The notes: a model not told the origin generated them from the letters alone. A stretch of DNA of 63,967 nt from Allomyces macrogynus ATCC 38327 (GCA_000151295.1 GG745340.1:1030282-1094248), one strand, 5' to 3'. Counted from the first letter of the stretch, positions 21,507-32,444 are shown. Numbers and translations are program-made.

Positions 21507-22256
21507 ATGGTAGGCAGTACGAAGAACAACATGTTCTGGGCCGTTGCGTGATGAACTGTTAGCCACCGGCAAACTCAGCAGCTTCAGCGCACCAAGCCGT
21601 GCATCATACCCAGCAAGCAGCAACTGATCCCGCAAAACTGCGCCCGTCCACCAGGCCAACAGTTCCGCCAAGCGCATCGCGCACGCGAACCGCGCGTTCC
21701 TGCGCGCCCTGCTCTACGCCAAGGCCGCCGCCGACTCGATCACGGTCCTGGTCCTTTTGGCCGTGTGCGGGTACCCGGTGATTGGGTGGAGCTGGTGGCC
21801 GTACTATACGACCATGGTCGCGACCGCCGTGCTCTACCGGATGGTGCACGGGATGGGTGGCGGTGGGGTCCTGACGCAGGCCGCCAACGACGCGGCGGTT
21901 GACTTGGCCGCAGGGGCTGGGCTGCACCAGTACGTGCTGGACGTCATGTACGTGATCATGGGCGCGCAGGTGCTGTCCCTCGTGTCGGTGTGGGCGTGGG
22001 GGATTTTGTTGGTGGTACGTTTTGCGGAGAGGCTGTATCGGGTGGTCGGATCGGTGTGCTGATCTTGATGGACGGACTGGTTGCATAGATTCCGGCGTAC
22101 GCGGCATACCGCGTGTTTGGCCTGGTGCGTCCCTTGGTACAGGGGCTCACGGGTGCGGGCAGTGGCGTACCGTCGATGCCTGCAGGTGCACCAGCACCGG
22201 CGGCCGCGACGACGGGTCGTGGTCGCGGTGGTGCTGGTGGTGCGCGCAAGCGCTGA
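21507..22256 (+). CDS. TMEM208/SND2 family ER membrane protein
   Basis: TMEM208/Snd2 takes part in the SRP-independent (SND) route that targets proteins to the ER. Proposed exons are 21507-21509 (the ATG alone), 21655-22014 and 22089-22256 (176 aa; human 173 aa). Exon 2 starts ANSSAKRIAHANRAFLRAL, matching the family's usual MAN..KKI..EN start once the ATG is joined. Two closely spaced hydrophobic pairs follow (SITVLVLLAVCGYPVIGW and YTTMVATAVLYRMV; later YVIMGAQVLSLVSVWAWGIL). A cytosolic IPAYAAYRVF segment and a Gly/Arg-rich basic tail ending GGARKR complete it. Introns are 145 nt and 74 nt. The ATG-only first exon is inferred from frame and homology; the body of the gene is secure. Confidence 0.8.
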
Positions 22257-22372
22257 ATATAATGATTTGATGTCGTTGCCCTTCCATCTCCACCTGACAG
22301 ACTGGGTTGATCGCTCGCTCAAAACAAGAACAGTAAAGTGGACACTCCCCAAAAGCCAAACTTGACATATTT

Positions 22373-23533
22373 CTACACGACCTTGCGGAAAATTCCGTTG
22401 TACCCGACGCCGACCCCCGCCAGCTGAACCGTATCGCTTGTCGGTTCCGAGATCTTGAACTGCACATTGAAAAACGTGTGCAGGTCGCGCAAATACTGGA
22501 TCGTGATCTTGTCGAGCCCGTACTCCCCGCGCCGCGGCAAGACCAGTTTCGACACGTCGTCCGAGCATGTCACGGCAAACACGAGCGCGAGCCACTCGAC
22601 GGCGCGGTCGACGCACGCGCCCTGCGCAATCGCCTCGAGCAGGCCCTTGGCACAGGTCTCGCCTAACTGTTCCGGGTCGTTGAGTGCGCCGTCGTCATCC
22701 TCGGTCCGTGGGCGGGCAGCGACATCGGCCGTGTAGATGATGTTGGTCGTGGATTCGGCGACCAGGGAGAGGGAGAATCCGGGCGACGCGCCCGCTTGCT
22801 CCTTGCGTGCCGCGTCGGCGTAGACGTAAACGTCCGGAATGTACCGCGTCAACACGGCGCGCGCCGAGTTGGCGATGCGGGTTGCGAGGGCGGGGGACAC
22901 GCGCGTGCATGCGGCGACGCCGCGGATCTTGCGGATGCGGCCGGCGTCGGTCAGGCCCTGCGCGGGTCGGAGGGAGGCCGGGTGCGCGGGTTGCACGACG
23001 AGCCGCACGGATCCGCCGCCCAATGGTGGCGCGCCGCGTCGCACGACTTGCAGTTCGAGACCCGCGGCGTCGAGACCGTAGGCGCGCGACAGGAACGGAA
23101 GCGTGGCGGTACGCAGCGTATCGGCCGACGCGTCGGTGAAGGCGCGATGCGTGCCCTCGCACGCCGTGATGGCACCACCGTGCAACGTCGCGGCCACGGG
23201 CTTCTTGGCAAACGGCGCGACGGCAATCAGGGCCTCGAGGTAGTATCCGACGGCGCGCGACGGCGGGATTTCGAGGTCGACGGGCCCACCGACGAGCACG
23301 CCCGGTGAAAAGACGAGTTGCGTGCCCGTGTGCGAAATGCGGACTTCGGTGCCGTTGGTGACAGCGTCGAGCAGCTTGAGCAGCGTGATTTCGTAGTCGG
23401 CGAGCCCGGGCGCGTCCGAGTCGGCGCGGATGCGGTCGATTTTCAAGGCGCGGCCCGAAAGGACGGCGAGGACGAGCCGCTCGCGCATGTGGCGGTGACC
23501 GTGCAGGCGCACGAGTGCGCGTGAGGGGTCCAT
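22373..23533 (-). CDS. RCL1: RNA 3'-terminal phosphate cyclase-like protein Rcl1
   Basis: A nucleolar factor of the small-subunit processome, partner of Bms1, needed for early pre-rRNA cleavage. It belongs to the RNA cyclase fold but is catalytically inactive. A single 386-aa frame (yeast 367, human 373). Features are RLHGHRHMRERLVLAVLSGR at the N-terminus in place of the cyclase GGGQ.LR start, DYEITLLKLLDAVTNGT, the conserved PGVLVGGP stretch, LGGGSVRLVVQP (insert/active-site region), KIRGVAACTRVSP, GFSLSLVAEST, and the C-terminal HLHTFFNVQFKI-like RDLHTFF. The catalytic His of true cyclases is not evident, as expected for Rcl1. Start Met at 23533-23531. It is head-to-head with SNF1 (621 bp). 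Confidence 0.93.
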   Translation of the reverse strand: MDPSRALVRLHGHRHMRERLVLAVLSGRALKIDRIRADSDAPGLADYEITLLKLLDAVTNGTEVRISHTGTQLVFSPGVLVGGPVDLEIPPSRAVGYYLEALIAVAPFAKKPVAATLHGGAITACEGTHRAFTDASADTLRTATLPFLSRAYGLDAAGLELQVVRRGAPPLGGGSVRLVVQPAHPASLRPAQGLTDAGRIRKIRGVAACTRVSPALATRIANSARAVLTRYIPDVYVYADAARKEQAGASPGFSLSLVAESTTNIIYTADVAARPRTEDDDGALNDPEQLGETCAKGLLEAIAQGACVDRAVEWLALVFAVTCSDDVSKLVLPRRGEYGLDKITIQYLRDLHTFFNVQFKISEPTSDTVQLAGVGVGYNGIFRKVV

Positions 23534-24154
23534 TCTGCTGATTGGTGCTGGTAGTCGTGTTTCTTGGTGCTGTTGTCGTCGTGCTTGCCGTCGTGTTGCG
23601 CGGGAGCGATCACGACGGTGCATGGAGCGGTGGAGTGCGCGCCGGTCGCGTGGCGTCATGTGAGCAGTTGCTTGATCCTGAGCACCAGGTTGTTTACGTT
23701 CGTGGCGCAGGGCGCGTCACGTCAGCACGCGTTCGCAGAGTCGATAGGCCGCGCACACGCACCGCCCTGAAAAAGATCGCCTGTTGCACCACGCACCCAC
23801 GACCAGCTGGCAGCGTGAACATGACCAGAGAGACATGGCGCCCAAACGGCCTCCGCACACCTCGCCGGCCGCACGGCGCCGTCACGACGACAGCCGCGCC
23901 CACGACGGCGACGACCGCAATCCGCATCTGCGCCTGACCCGCCCGCTCCAGCACCCCGCAACTGCTCGCAAACGACGCCGCGCACCCGCTTCCCCGACCC
24001 CGCTCCACCACCGGCGCCTGTCCCGTGTCGCGTCCCTGCTCTGTCTCGCTGCGCCCGCCGCCGCTGCCATCGCCGCGCCTGATCCCGCCCGGACGCCGCC
24101 GCTGTTGCCCGGCCCTGATCCGCATCCCGCCGCGCCGCGACCCCCGCCGCCAAG
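23534..24154. promoter_or_regulatory. Divergent promoter region, RCL1 / SNF1
   Basis: 621 bases. A Met-initiated frame from 23836 (MAPKRPPHTSP...) is Arg/Pro-rich and ends before the kinase; I treat it as leader sequence rather than a gene. No TATA box seen. Confidence 0.4.
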
Positions 24155-26002
24155 ATGGCTAGCATCCGCGCGCGCATCGGGCACTACGAGGTGATCGAGA
24201 CACTCGGCACCGGGTCGTTTGGCAAGGTCAAGCTCGCGACGCACGTGCTGACGGGCCACCATGTCGCGCTCAAATTCATCAACAAGCTCAAGATGCAAAA
24301 GGACAACATGCAGTCGCGCGTCGAGCGCGAAATCGCCTACCTCAAGTTTCTCAGGCACCCGCACATCATCAAGCTTTACGAGGTCCTGCACACGCCCACC
24401 GACCTCGTCATGGTCCTCGAGTACGCCGGCGGCGACGAGCTCTTCCACTACATTGCCGAGCGCGGGCGCATGGCCGAGGACGAGGCGCGCCGCTTCTTCC
24501 AGCAGCTCGTCGCCGCTGTCGAGTACTGCCACCGCCACCGCATCGCGCACCGCGACTTGAAGCCCGAAAACTTGCTGCTCGATGCGCGCAAGAACCTGAA
24601 AATTGCCGATTTCGGGCTCTCCAACACGCTGCGCGACGGCGACTTCTTGCAGACCTCTTGCGGATCACCCAACTACGCGGCGCCCGAAGTCATCTCAGGC
24701 AAGCTCTACGCCGGGCCCGAAGTCGACGTCTGGTCGTGCGGCGTCGTGCTCTACGTGATGCTCGTTGGCCGGCTTCCGTTCGAGACGAGTACATTTCCAG
24801 CGCTTTTCCAGAAAATCAACGGCGGCGTCTTTGCGATCCCGCCGTACCTCTCGGCCGACGCGCGGTCGCTGCTGCAGCAAATGCTCGTTGTCGACCCGCT
24901 CCAACGCATCACGCTCGACGGGGTCCGGCAACACCCGTTCTTCACCAAGAACCTGCCGGCCTACCTGAACCCGCTACCACCACTGCGCGCGTCGGCGCTG
25001 CACGCTGACGACGACGACGATCCCGTGCGGCTCGACCCGGACGCGGTGGCCGAACTCGCTGCGAAACTCGCTCTGCCGCGCGAAACCGTGCTCGCGCAAC
25101 TGCTCGACAGTTTTGCGCACGCGCCGTCGACCGCGCCGGGCGCCGCGGGCAACCCGCTGGACGGTGACGACGAACCCATGGCGCCGTTGCGCGTAGCTTA
25201 CGCGCTGTGCGTGGATAACCGGTTCCTCTGGTCCGGTCGACGACTCGAAAACGCGCTGCGCGACGTGCACTGGTCGGCATCGCCGCCGCCATCGGCCCTA
25301 CCTTCGTCTGGTGGTGCCGCGGGACGCTCGTCGCCTGCACCACCGGCATGGGCCAACTCTACCAGCGCTGCCGCCGCACTACCCGCGCCACCAGTCCCCT
25401 ACACCGACGCCGACCTCGGGCACGCGACCGTCTTCGTCCGCCCGGCGATCCCGCTCCCGGCCGTCGCGTCCCCCGGCGGCAGCACGTCCATCACTCCCCC
25501 CGCGACGCCCTTCAAGAAATCGCGGTCCAAGTGGCACGTCGGGATCCGGTCGCGGTCGCACCCGCTCGACGTGATGCACGAGCTCTACAAGGCGCTCGCT
25601 GCCGTCGGATTCGACTGGAAGGTCGTCGGCCCCTACGCACTCCGCGCGCGCACGCACGCGCTGAAACTCGATATTCAGCTGTTCAAAGTCGAGGCCGCCT
25701 ACTACCTCGTTGACTTCAAGCTGGTCGTGCCCGACCCGACGACGTGCGCGGTGCCGGCAGTGATCGGGTCCCCGCCCACCCCGCCCGCGAATGCCGCAAG
25801 GGATGTCCTCGCGCTCGCAACACCGCCGCCGGCTTCGGTCGCGGCTGCGCATGCGAAGGCGTCGAGGGCAGCGGGGAGGCGCAGGACCTCGGCGTTGGGG
25901 ATTGTCAGGCCCCTCGCGGCCGACGAGCAGGTGGTCGTGAATGTGTTTGGGTTCTTGGATGCGGCGGTGCGGATTATCACGGAGCTCGCGCGGTCGGGAT
26001 AG
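24155..26002 (+). CDS. SNF1: SNF1/AMPK catalytic alpha subunit (Ser/Thr kinase)
   Basis: Energy-sensing kinase that phosphorylates metabolic enzymes and transcription factors under glucose limitation. An intronless 615-aa frame. The kinase domain spans ~10-262: glycine loop GTGSFGKVKL, ATP lysine 40 (VALKFINK), catalytic HRDLKPENLLL, DFG in IADFGLSN, and activation-loop threonine ~167 in FLQTSCGSPNYAAPE, the site phosphorylated by LKB1-type kinases. An autoinhibitory/UBA-like segment follows at ~295-325 (DAVAELAAKLALPRETVLAQLL). After a Pro/Ala-rich linker comes the C-terminal regulatory domain, which binds beta/gamma subunits (KWHVGIRSRSHPLDVMHELYKAL and FKVEAAYYLVDFKLV, in parts). It ends in a KA1-like helix. 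The absence of introns, in a gene-dense region where most genes are split, is notable. Confidence in identity is high. Confidence 0.97.
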   Translation: MASIRARIGHYEVIETLGTGSFGKVKLATHVLTGHHVALKFINKLKMQKDNMQSRVEREIAYLKFLRHPHIIKLYEVLHTPTDLVMVLEYAGGDELFHYIAERGRMAEDEARRFFQQLVAAVEYCHRHRIAHRDLKPENLLLDARKNLKIADFGLSNTLRDGDFLQTSCGSPNYAAPEVISGKLYAGPEVDVWSCGVVLYVMLVGRLPFETSTFPALFQKINGGVFAIPPYLSADARSLLQQMLVVDPLQRITLDGVRQHPFFTKNLPAYLNPLPPLRASALHADDDDDPVRLDPDAVAELAAKLALPRETVLAQLLDSFAHAPSTAPGAAGNPLDGDDEPMAPLRVAYALCVDNRFLWSGRRLENALRDVHWSASPPPSALPSSGGAAGRSSPAPPAWANSTSAAAALPAPPVPYTDADLGHATVFVRPAIPLPAVASPGGSTSITPPATPFKKSRSKWHVGIRSRSHPLDVMHELYKALAAVGFDWKVVGPYALRARTHALKLDIQLFKVEAAYYLVDFKLVVPDPTTCAVPAVIGSPPTPPANAARDVLALATPPPASVAAAHAKASRAAGRRRTSALGIVRPLAADEQVVVNVFGFLDAAVRIITELARSG

Positions 26003-26356
26003 CCATGCACGCGCGCATGCGAGGGAGGGGTGAAGTGGAGGATGTGGGACTGTACAGATTTGGAACGGTTGGTGATGGCGAAGGTGATGATAGCGCGGCC
26101 AGTGTCGGCAGAGCGGCCGGCGAGGCGATGGCAAGCGTGCTGGATTTCAAAGAGTTCTAGTGCTAATTTGAGCCATTTTGGAGTGATCTGTCCGCGTTGA
26201 TTCAAGCAGTTGCCGTTGACGAGCCGACACAAACGACATCGCTCTCGAGACATGGTTGTGGGGCGGGCAGGGCCAGCACCATTCCCAATCAAACCATCAA
26301 TTCAACGGCATCTCATTCGGCCCACCCATCCCCATCCAGTCCCAGCCTCCAGTCCG
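26003..26356. other. Tail-to-tail intergenic region
   Basis: 354 bases between the SNF1 stop and the ARMC3-like stop; presumed 3' UTRs. Nothing else seen. Confidence 0.4.
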
Positions 26357-29300
26357 TCACAGCCGCGTGTACCGCTTCGCCTCGACCGACCCGTACACCA
26401 ATACCTTCCCCCCGGGCGTCTCCAAATCGACCACCACCGTCACCCGCTCGCCACTCGGCACCACGTTCCCCTCCCTCTCCACCCCATTCCCCTCGACACT
26501 CGCGCGATCTACGACCGCCGTATTCCAGCACCGTCCATACTCGCCCTTGACCAACCCGGCCCACAGCCCCACCGCGTCCGCAAGCACCTTGAACACCATC
26601 GCGCGGTGCGCGGTACTCGCCGCGCCCGGCGGCACATCCGCCACGTCAATCGCGTGTCGCCGTTTTGCAAGTTGTATGGCCGCGAGCGCGCCGGCGACCG
26701 CAGTCCCGCCCTCGGCCGCCGGACCGAGAACGGCCGTCACCGCGCGCGCCACGGCCAGCAGGCGCGAAGGGGTGTTCACGCTCGGCGCGGTCAGTGCCGA
26801 GTTACATACCGGAACCGTGCCCAGTTCGGCGGTCAACTGCGTGACCGCGCTGCGGATCACGGGCGAGGCCGGGTCGATCAGGAGCGTCGGTGCGCGGCGC
26901 GGGTCCGGCGGGAGGGTACGGATGGACTCGAGCGACGGGAAGTCGGTCGCAGTCGACGGGTAGTCGTAGAACGGCGCGTTGTGCGTGCGGTGGTGCGCGT
27001 CAAGTCGGCGGCGGGACCAGTACCGCGCGGGGAGGTGGTGGTCGAGGAGGGTGTCGAGTGCGGTGAGTGCGGCGGGGGTGTGGAGGGCGTGGAGCTGCGT
27101 GGGGGTGCCAGTGGAGCAGAAGGCTTGCGCGCAGTCGGCTACGAGGTGGAGAGGAGTGAGCAAGCGCGGGGGAGTTATTGGAGTGGGAAGAAGCGGACCG
27201 AGGCGCGACGCGGAAGCGACCATTGCGCACACGTTCGTTGTCCACTCATGTTTCGCGTCGGCCGTCGCGAGTAACTTGACCGTGACGTCGACGCCGCCCG
27301 CGGGCTTGAATGCCGTGCGCGCAGCGGGCTCTTGCATCAGTTTGGCCAACGCCAGCGCAATGGCAGCGACCGGGGGCGTGGTCGCTTGCAGCGCCTGGAG
27401 AAGGGCCGCGACCGCATCTTGCCGCACGAGTTCTTGCCGACACCCTTCGTCGTCGCTGAGGTGGGCGAGACACGTGGCGGCTGCGGAAGCGACGGGAATA
27501 GTGCTCGGGTCGGTGACAGACGCGGTGGCGGTGCGCAGGAGGTCGGCGAGGCCGGGTGGGTTGATGCGTGCGCGGGCGCGCGGTTTGCCTGCACGCGCAT
27601 TCAGGATGCACTGGTGAGCCGACAACGGCCGTGATGGGAGCGTTGATTCCAGAGTACGCACTGTACAAAAAGCAGCTCGACAGTGCCAACAACACGGGCT
27701 CGCGCACGTCCTGGTCATTCATGCGCTGCAGCAGCAGGTCGTAGACGTTGGACTTGAGAATTTCCGGTTCGTTCGAGTCTGGATCGTGATGGTCAATATC
27801 TCATGCACGACTCGCATCGTGAACATGATCGAAAGCGCGTACCTTGCGCCAGGATAACATGCAGCGCCGACGCCGACGCCGCGACCACCGCCGGGTCCGG
27901 GTGCGACAGACCGTTGAGCAACGCCGTGAACCCGCCCGTCTCGCGAATCGACGCCTGGTTGGCCTCTACATCACCGAACAAGAATCAACCCATCTCTCGC
28001 CGCCACATCCCCTTCACCATCCTGCTCGAAAACGTACCAACACGCCCAAGGGTCCCCAAAAACTGCGCTGCCGCGCGCTTCGTCTTGGCGTCTTCCTTCC
28101 CCAGCAACTTGCTAACCGTTTCCGCAACCGACGTGCCCGCCATGGCCGAGTTCATGTCGGCGTCCGCCAAGAGCGACGCGAGCGCGGCCAAGAGCGGACC
28201 GGCGGGGGTCGCCGTCGCCGGGGCAGGGGTTGTGCCGGTTGGCGCGGCGGTCGCGGCAACGAGCAGGTCAGCGAGTTTCTTGTGGCCGTTGAGTTTGCGC
28301 AGTTCCACGCGACAGGCACTGTCCTGGGCCATTTTGGACAGACCCGTGAGTGCGAGGTCTTGGATTTCGGGGTACTCGGACGCGGAGCCGTCGAGGAGCG
28401 CGGAGAGGCCGCCGAGTTGCCGGATTTCCGAACGGCAGGCGACTAGTTGTCAGCAAAGAGAGACGGTCAGGTACCGGTTGGTGCGAGCAGCACACCAGGA
28501 CCGGCCGTACAGTCGTCAGCGAGCACGACGAGCGCCTGCGTCGCGGACCGGCGCACGTCCGGGTCCGGCAGTGCCATGTGGGCCACAAGCGTCTTGATCC
28601 CATTGGCTTGCCGAATCGTGTTCTTGGTCCCATCTGCAAGAGTTGAACCGACGATGAGCACAACGTCCGTGACACCCAAGCGTGATGACGACGAATCCCG
28701 TACATTCGCGCGCAACGTGCGCAAGCGCCGTCCACGTCTCGTCGAGGACCTCGACGTTGTCCTCGGTCTGTGCCAGGTTGAGCAGTGCCGCGACGAGCGA
28801 CGGGTGCCGCATCGCGGGCGTCATGGGCTCGACGTTGGTCGTGGCAGCGAGGCATGCCGTGACGTGCTTTTTCAGCGTCAAGAATTGCGCCGCGTCGCAC
28901 AGAGCCGGAGGCTTGGCCAGGATGCCGACGAGCATGGTGAGGAGGTCCTGGTCCTGCAGGTACTCACGGTGCTGCTTGGAGTCTAGAGCGCAGTCGGGCG
29001 TGATGAGTACCGCGAAGGAGAGAGAGGGGACATCCCGGCGTAGGGCGAGGGAATTCGGTACCCAACGCGTATTTGGTGATGGTGTCGAGAACCGAGCAGC
29101 ACAGGGCCACATCGGGCGACTTGAGCAGCAGCAAGAGCGAGTGCACGTCACCCACTTGCAGGACGACTTGGTCAACCTTGTCCACCAGCTATCACGGGCA
29201 GGAAGCGCGCCGTCGGGTTCAGCAACGGGCAACGAGCTCGTCCAAGGTATGGGCTTCTCGACCAAACACCATCAAATCCATTTGATTGCTTGGCTGACAT

Positions 29301-29437
29301 ACGGAGGCGACATGGCTGCTGGTGGTCGTCGAGAGCAATGCAGCGGCTCCTGTCGACGACGACAGGTTGTTGGCGGCGGAAGGCATGGTGGTGGAGGGGT
29401 CGGCTGAAACACTAGACGCTGTGCCAGCCGACATCAT
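26357..29437 (-). CDS. ARMC3: ARMC3-like armadillo-repeat protein (flagellum-associated)
   Basis: Eight exons on the minus strand: 29437-29303, 29188-29062, 28982-28704, 28633-28511, 28442-28038, 27965-27843, 27778-27662 and 27588-26357. Every phase is consistent and the result is 846 aa (human ARMC3 872 aa). Introns are 64-114 nt with gtac/gtgcgt donors. The first ~550 residues are armadillo repeats, each with the helix-loop-helix pattern, e.g. LLLLLKSPDVALCCSVLDTI, GIKTLVAHMALPDPDVRRSA, IRQLGGLSALLDG and ETGGFTALLNGLSHPDPAVV. The C-terminal third carries the ARMC3-type EDR1-like domain, with HHRTHNAPFYDYPSTATDFPS and AKRRHAIDVADV. ARMC3 belongs to the conserved ciliary/sperm protein set, so this implies zoospore flagella. 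The N-terminal start (two Mets in tandem, MMSAGT) is the least certain point. It is head-to-head with the metacaspase gene. Confidence 0.85.
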
Positions 29438-29907
29438 GACAGGTCCTGCGGTCTGGACTGGTGTCTTGGGAGGCTGCAGACACTTGCGGGGCAGTACGCG
29501 GGCGCCCCAATTCGCGTCTCCGTGCGGGGTCGACGGGGCTGCTGATCGGCGGCGACCAAGTGCAACTGAGCGCAACCAAGGCAAAGCGGCGGTGCGGGAC
29601 ATGAGCATGGCGTCTCGCTGCCAAAACCGTCGTGGATCAGAGGACCGTGTCATGGTGTGGGCGTGCGTGTGGCGCAGCACTCCACCACCATCACCACTGC
29701 AACGGCAGGGAGGCCGGCTGCCTGGCTGGCCTTTGCGCGACACGACGCGGCGCCAACAAGGAACGCGAATGGCACCGTCCCTTCTCTCCAGCTCGCTCCC
29801 CGCTCGTGCTACTTCTCCTCCGCATACCCCGCGCCGGACCAGTTCGCCGACCGACCGACCGACCGACACCGGCAGCTGCAACTTTTCGCTCAACCCTACC
29901 AACAACC
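29438..29907. promoter_or_regulatory. Divergent promoter region, ARMC3-like / metacaspase
   Basis: 470 bases between the two ATGs. The minus-strand frame stays open upstream of the chosen ARMC3 start to an ATG near 29610, so the ARMC3 N-terminus could extend here. No TATA box. Confidence 0.4.
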
Positions 29908-31474
29908 ATGGTCTTCCACGAGTTGGCCGACAAGCTCAAGGGCAAGGTCCGCGACCTCTACGGCGGCGAGGATGACGATGACACGCGCTCGACCTCGTCG
30001 TCGTCCGACAACGAGGACAACGAGGACATGAACGAGGACGATCTTGTCGAATCGCTCGAGTCCAACTGCACGTTCGTGTCTTCTCGATGCTGCTTTTGCA
30101 CGTCGTACCGCAAGCGACGCGTATTTCCTGACACGTTTTCCTCTCTCTTTGCCCGCGCACAGTGGCCGCAAGAAGGCGCTCTTCATTGGCATCAACTACA
30201 CGGGCACCAAGGCCGAGCTGCGCGGGTGCATCAACGATGTGCAAAACATCTCGTCCTACATGTTCAACAACTGGGGCTTCCAGCCGTCCAACTCGGTCAT
30301 TCTTACCGACGACCAGCCGGGCCTGAGCGGCCAGCCCACGCGCCACAACATTCTCAAGGCCATGGACTGGCTCGTGCACAAGGCACGTCCGAACGACGTA
30401 CGTCCGACTGATTTGGCGCGGTTATTGCGAATTTGCTGTGATTCTGACTGTGCGATTTCCTCTTGTAGTCGCTGTTTTTGCACTACAGTGGCCACGGGTC
30501 GCACACCAAGGACCAGACGGGCGACGAGGCCGACGGTCAAGGTGCGTTTTGAACGGGAAAACTTGCGGTGGTCGCTGCTTGCATTGCTCAAGGCGCTCAC
30601 CGTCTTCTCTTTGCTTCCGTGCGCAATCGCATTCCCTAGACGAGACGATTGTGCCCGTCGACTACACCAAGGCCGGCATGATCACCGACGACGAGCTCTA
30701 CGACCACCTCGTCAAGCCGCTGCGCAAGGGTGTGCGTCTCACGTACGTAGTCCATGTTCTCCACACTGTAAATCATCCCCAAACGCATCGACTGACTCAA
30801 TCTTCCCTGATCCCCAGCGTCATCTTCGACTGCTGCCACTCGGGCACGATCCTGTACGTAGTAATGTGGTAGCCTTGCTGCAACGATCAGCCGAGACTGA
30901 TCTTGTCTGTCTCTTTTGTCCAGCGACTTGCCGTTCACCTACAACTGTGACGGCGATGTCGAGGTGCACACGCCGCGCCGTGGCCGCTTCCACGCGCTCT
31001 TCGACCAGGTCAAACTTGCTGCCGGTGCCGCGATCCAGGGCAACGCTGGCGCGGCTGTCACCTACTCGGCGACGGGTCTTGCGTGCCTCGTTCGCCCGCC
31101 CAAGACGGGCGAGGAGCCCGAGGAGGAGCTCGCGCGGCGCAAGGCGGCGCTCTCGACCGAGGCTGATGTGCTGTCGTTCTCCGGGTACGTTCTTGTTCCA
31201 TTTGGTGTGCGTGCCAATGCCACCGCGGTCCTGACGCTCTCCACCTCCCGACCTTAGCTGCCAAGACAGCCAAACGTCGGCCGACGCCAACATTGGTGGC
31301 CAGGCGACGGGCGCGCTGTCGTATGCGCTGATCAAGGCCCTCAACGAGAACCCGAACATTACGTTCATCGACCTGCTCGCGTCGATGCGCCAGTTCATGA
31401 AGCGCGGGTACTCGCAGATCCCGCAACTGTCGTCGGGCCGCGTCGTCAACCTCGAGACGCCCTTCTTCCTGTAA
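29908..31474 (+). CDS. Type I metacaspase (cysteine peptidase, clan CD)
   Basis: Ca2+-dependent Arg/Lys-specific peptidase linked to stress responses, proteostasis and cell death (yeast Mca1/Yca1 family). Seven exons: 29908-30071, 30163-30397, 30469-30541, 30640-30742, 30818-30853, 30924-31184 and 31258-31474 (362 aa). The p20 domain starts at [20 protein letters not shown]. Catalytic His142 lies in FLHYSGHGS and Cys198 in [10 protein letters not shown]; they are encoded on different exons. The 36-nt exon 5 encodes mainly the cysteine motif. The p10 part has [16 protein letters not shown] and ends [11 protein letters not shown]. The prodomain is short (~57 aa), acidic and Ser/Asp-rich, unlike the usual Q/N-rich or zinc-finger prodomains. 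The conserved aspartates [11 protein letters not shown] of the calcium/substrate region are present. Confidence 0.96.
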
Positions 31475-32444
31475 GCTGGTGTTGGCTTGGAGGGTCTCTG
31501 CCGCGCTGCTTGCGCGGCTCTTTCTCCCTCCCTCCCTTGCGTGTTCGCTCGCGCTCTCATTCTTCTCCACCTTGCACATGCCCGCTCACGCGCCATTTCT
31601 GCAGACATTTTGCACAGCCTGTTTGTAGACGACCATGTATGACTGATCGATGATTCTGGGATCACCTTGCCAATGCAAACATTTTGCAACCTCCACCATG
31701 CATCTGAGCCCCGCGCCCTTCTGAGCGATTCGTGTTCCGTGAGCGCGCAACGAGACTATAGTAACCCTGACGAGACTCGCGGAGAGCACGAGCACGATCC
31801 AAGGCAACAGCCATCAACATGCACACACATGACCGTTGCAATCGCGACCACCAACGGCAACTCGCGCATCTTACGACATTCACCGCTTTCGCATCCACGA
31901 CTTGCTGCAACTTGATGGATTTGGGTCCCCGCAAAAGTTCAAACCATTCGGGAAACCTTGAATCGCGTTGGGATTACGATTTGTGGATCGGCCGTGATCG
32001 GCTGCTGTGATGGTGTCGGATTGCATCGCCGAAATCTCCAAACCATGCATTTCCAAGACAAAACGGCAAGCAGCCAGGCAATCTCGGCACCTCGGCGCCT
32101 CAACGCCCCGTTTCATGTCAAACACGCCCTGGTGTCGGTCCCGGATCAGCATTTCGGCGTTTCAAGACCATGGCCGGCGGCGTGTGCTGAAGCGGGGATG
32201 GTGTCGTTGTTGTGAACCTTTTTGTGCAACCGGAGTCCGTTGGCGTTTGCTTCACCACACCCAACACCAACCTCCAGTACGGCAACGTGTTCCCCTCGAA
32301 ACACCGATTCCGTCCACGACGGCGTGGCGGTGGCGGACCGGCTCGAGCAACGCCGAGTATAAAAGCGCTGTCGCCCCCGCCACGGATCCGCTCTCTCTGG
32401 CCAACAGCACCACTTCAACTAGACCATAGATCGTATCAGCCACC
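31475..32444. other. Intergenic region between metacaspase and S1/P1 nuclease 1
   Basis: 970 bases. The middle (~31600-32100) has lower GC and no supported ORF. The right end holds the TATA box at 32358. It presumably holds the 3' UTR, promoter and some non-coding filler. Confidence 0.45.
32358..32364 (+). promoter_or_regulatory. TATA box of S1/P1 nuclease 1
   Basis: tataaaa in gagtataaaagcgc, 81-87 bp upstream of the ATG at 32445. The spacing is nearly identical to the TATA box of the D2HGDH gene. Confidence 0.65.

Noticed and set aside
23836..24194. Upstream ORF as N-terminal extension of SNF1
   Set aside because: It is in a different frame from the kinase and has only Arg/Pro-rich content; the kinase begins naturally at 24155.
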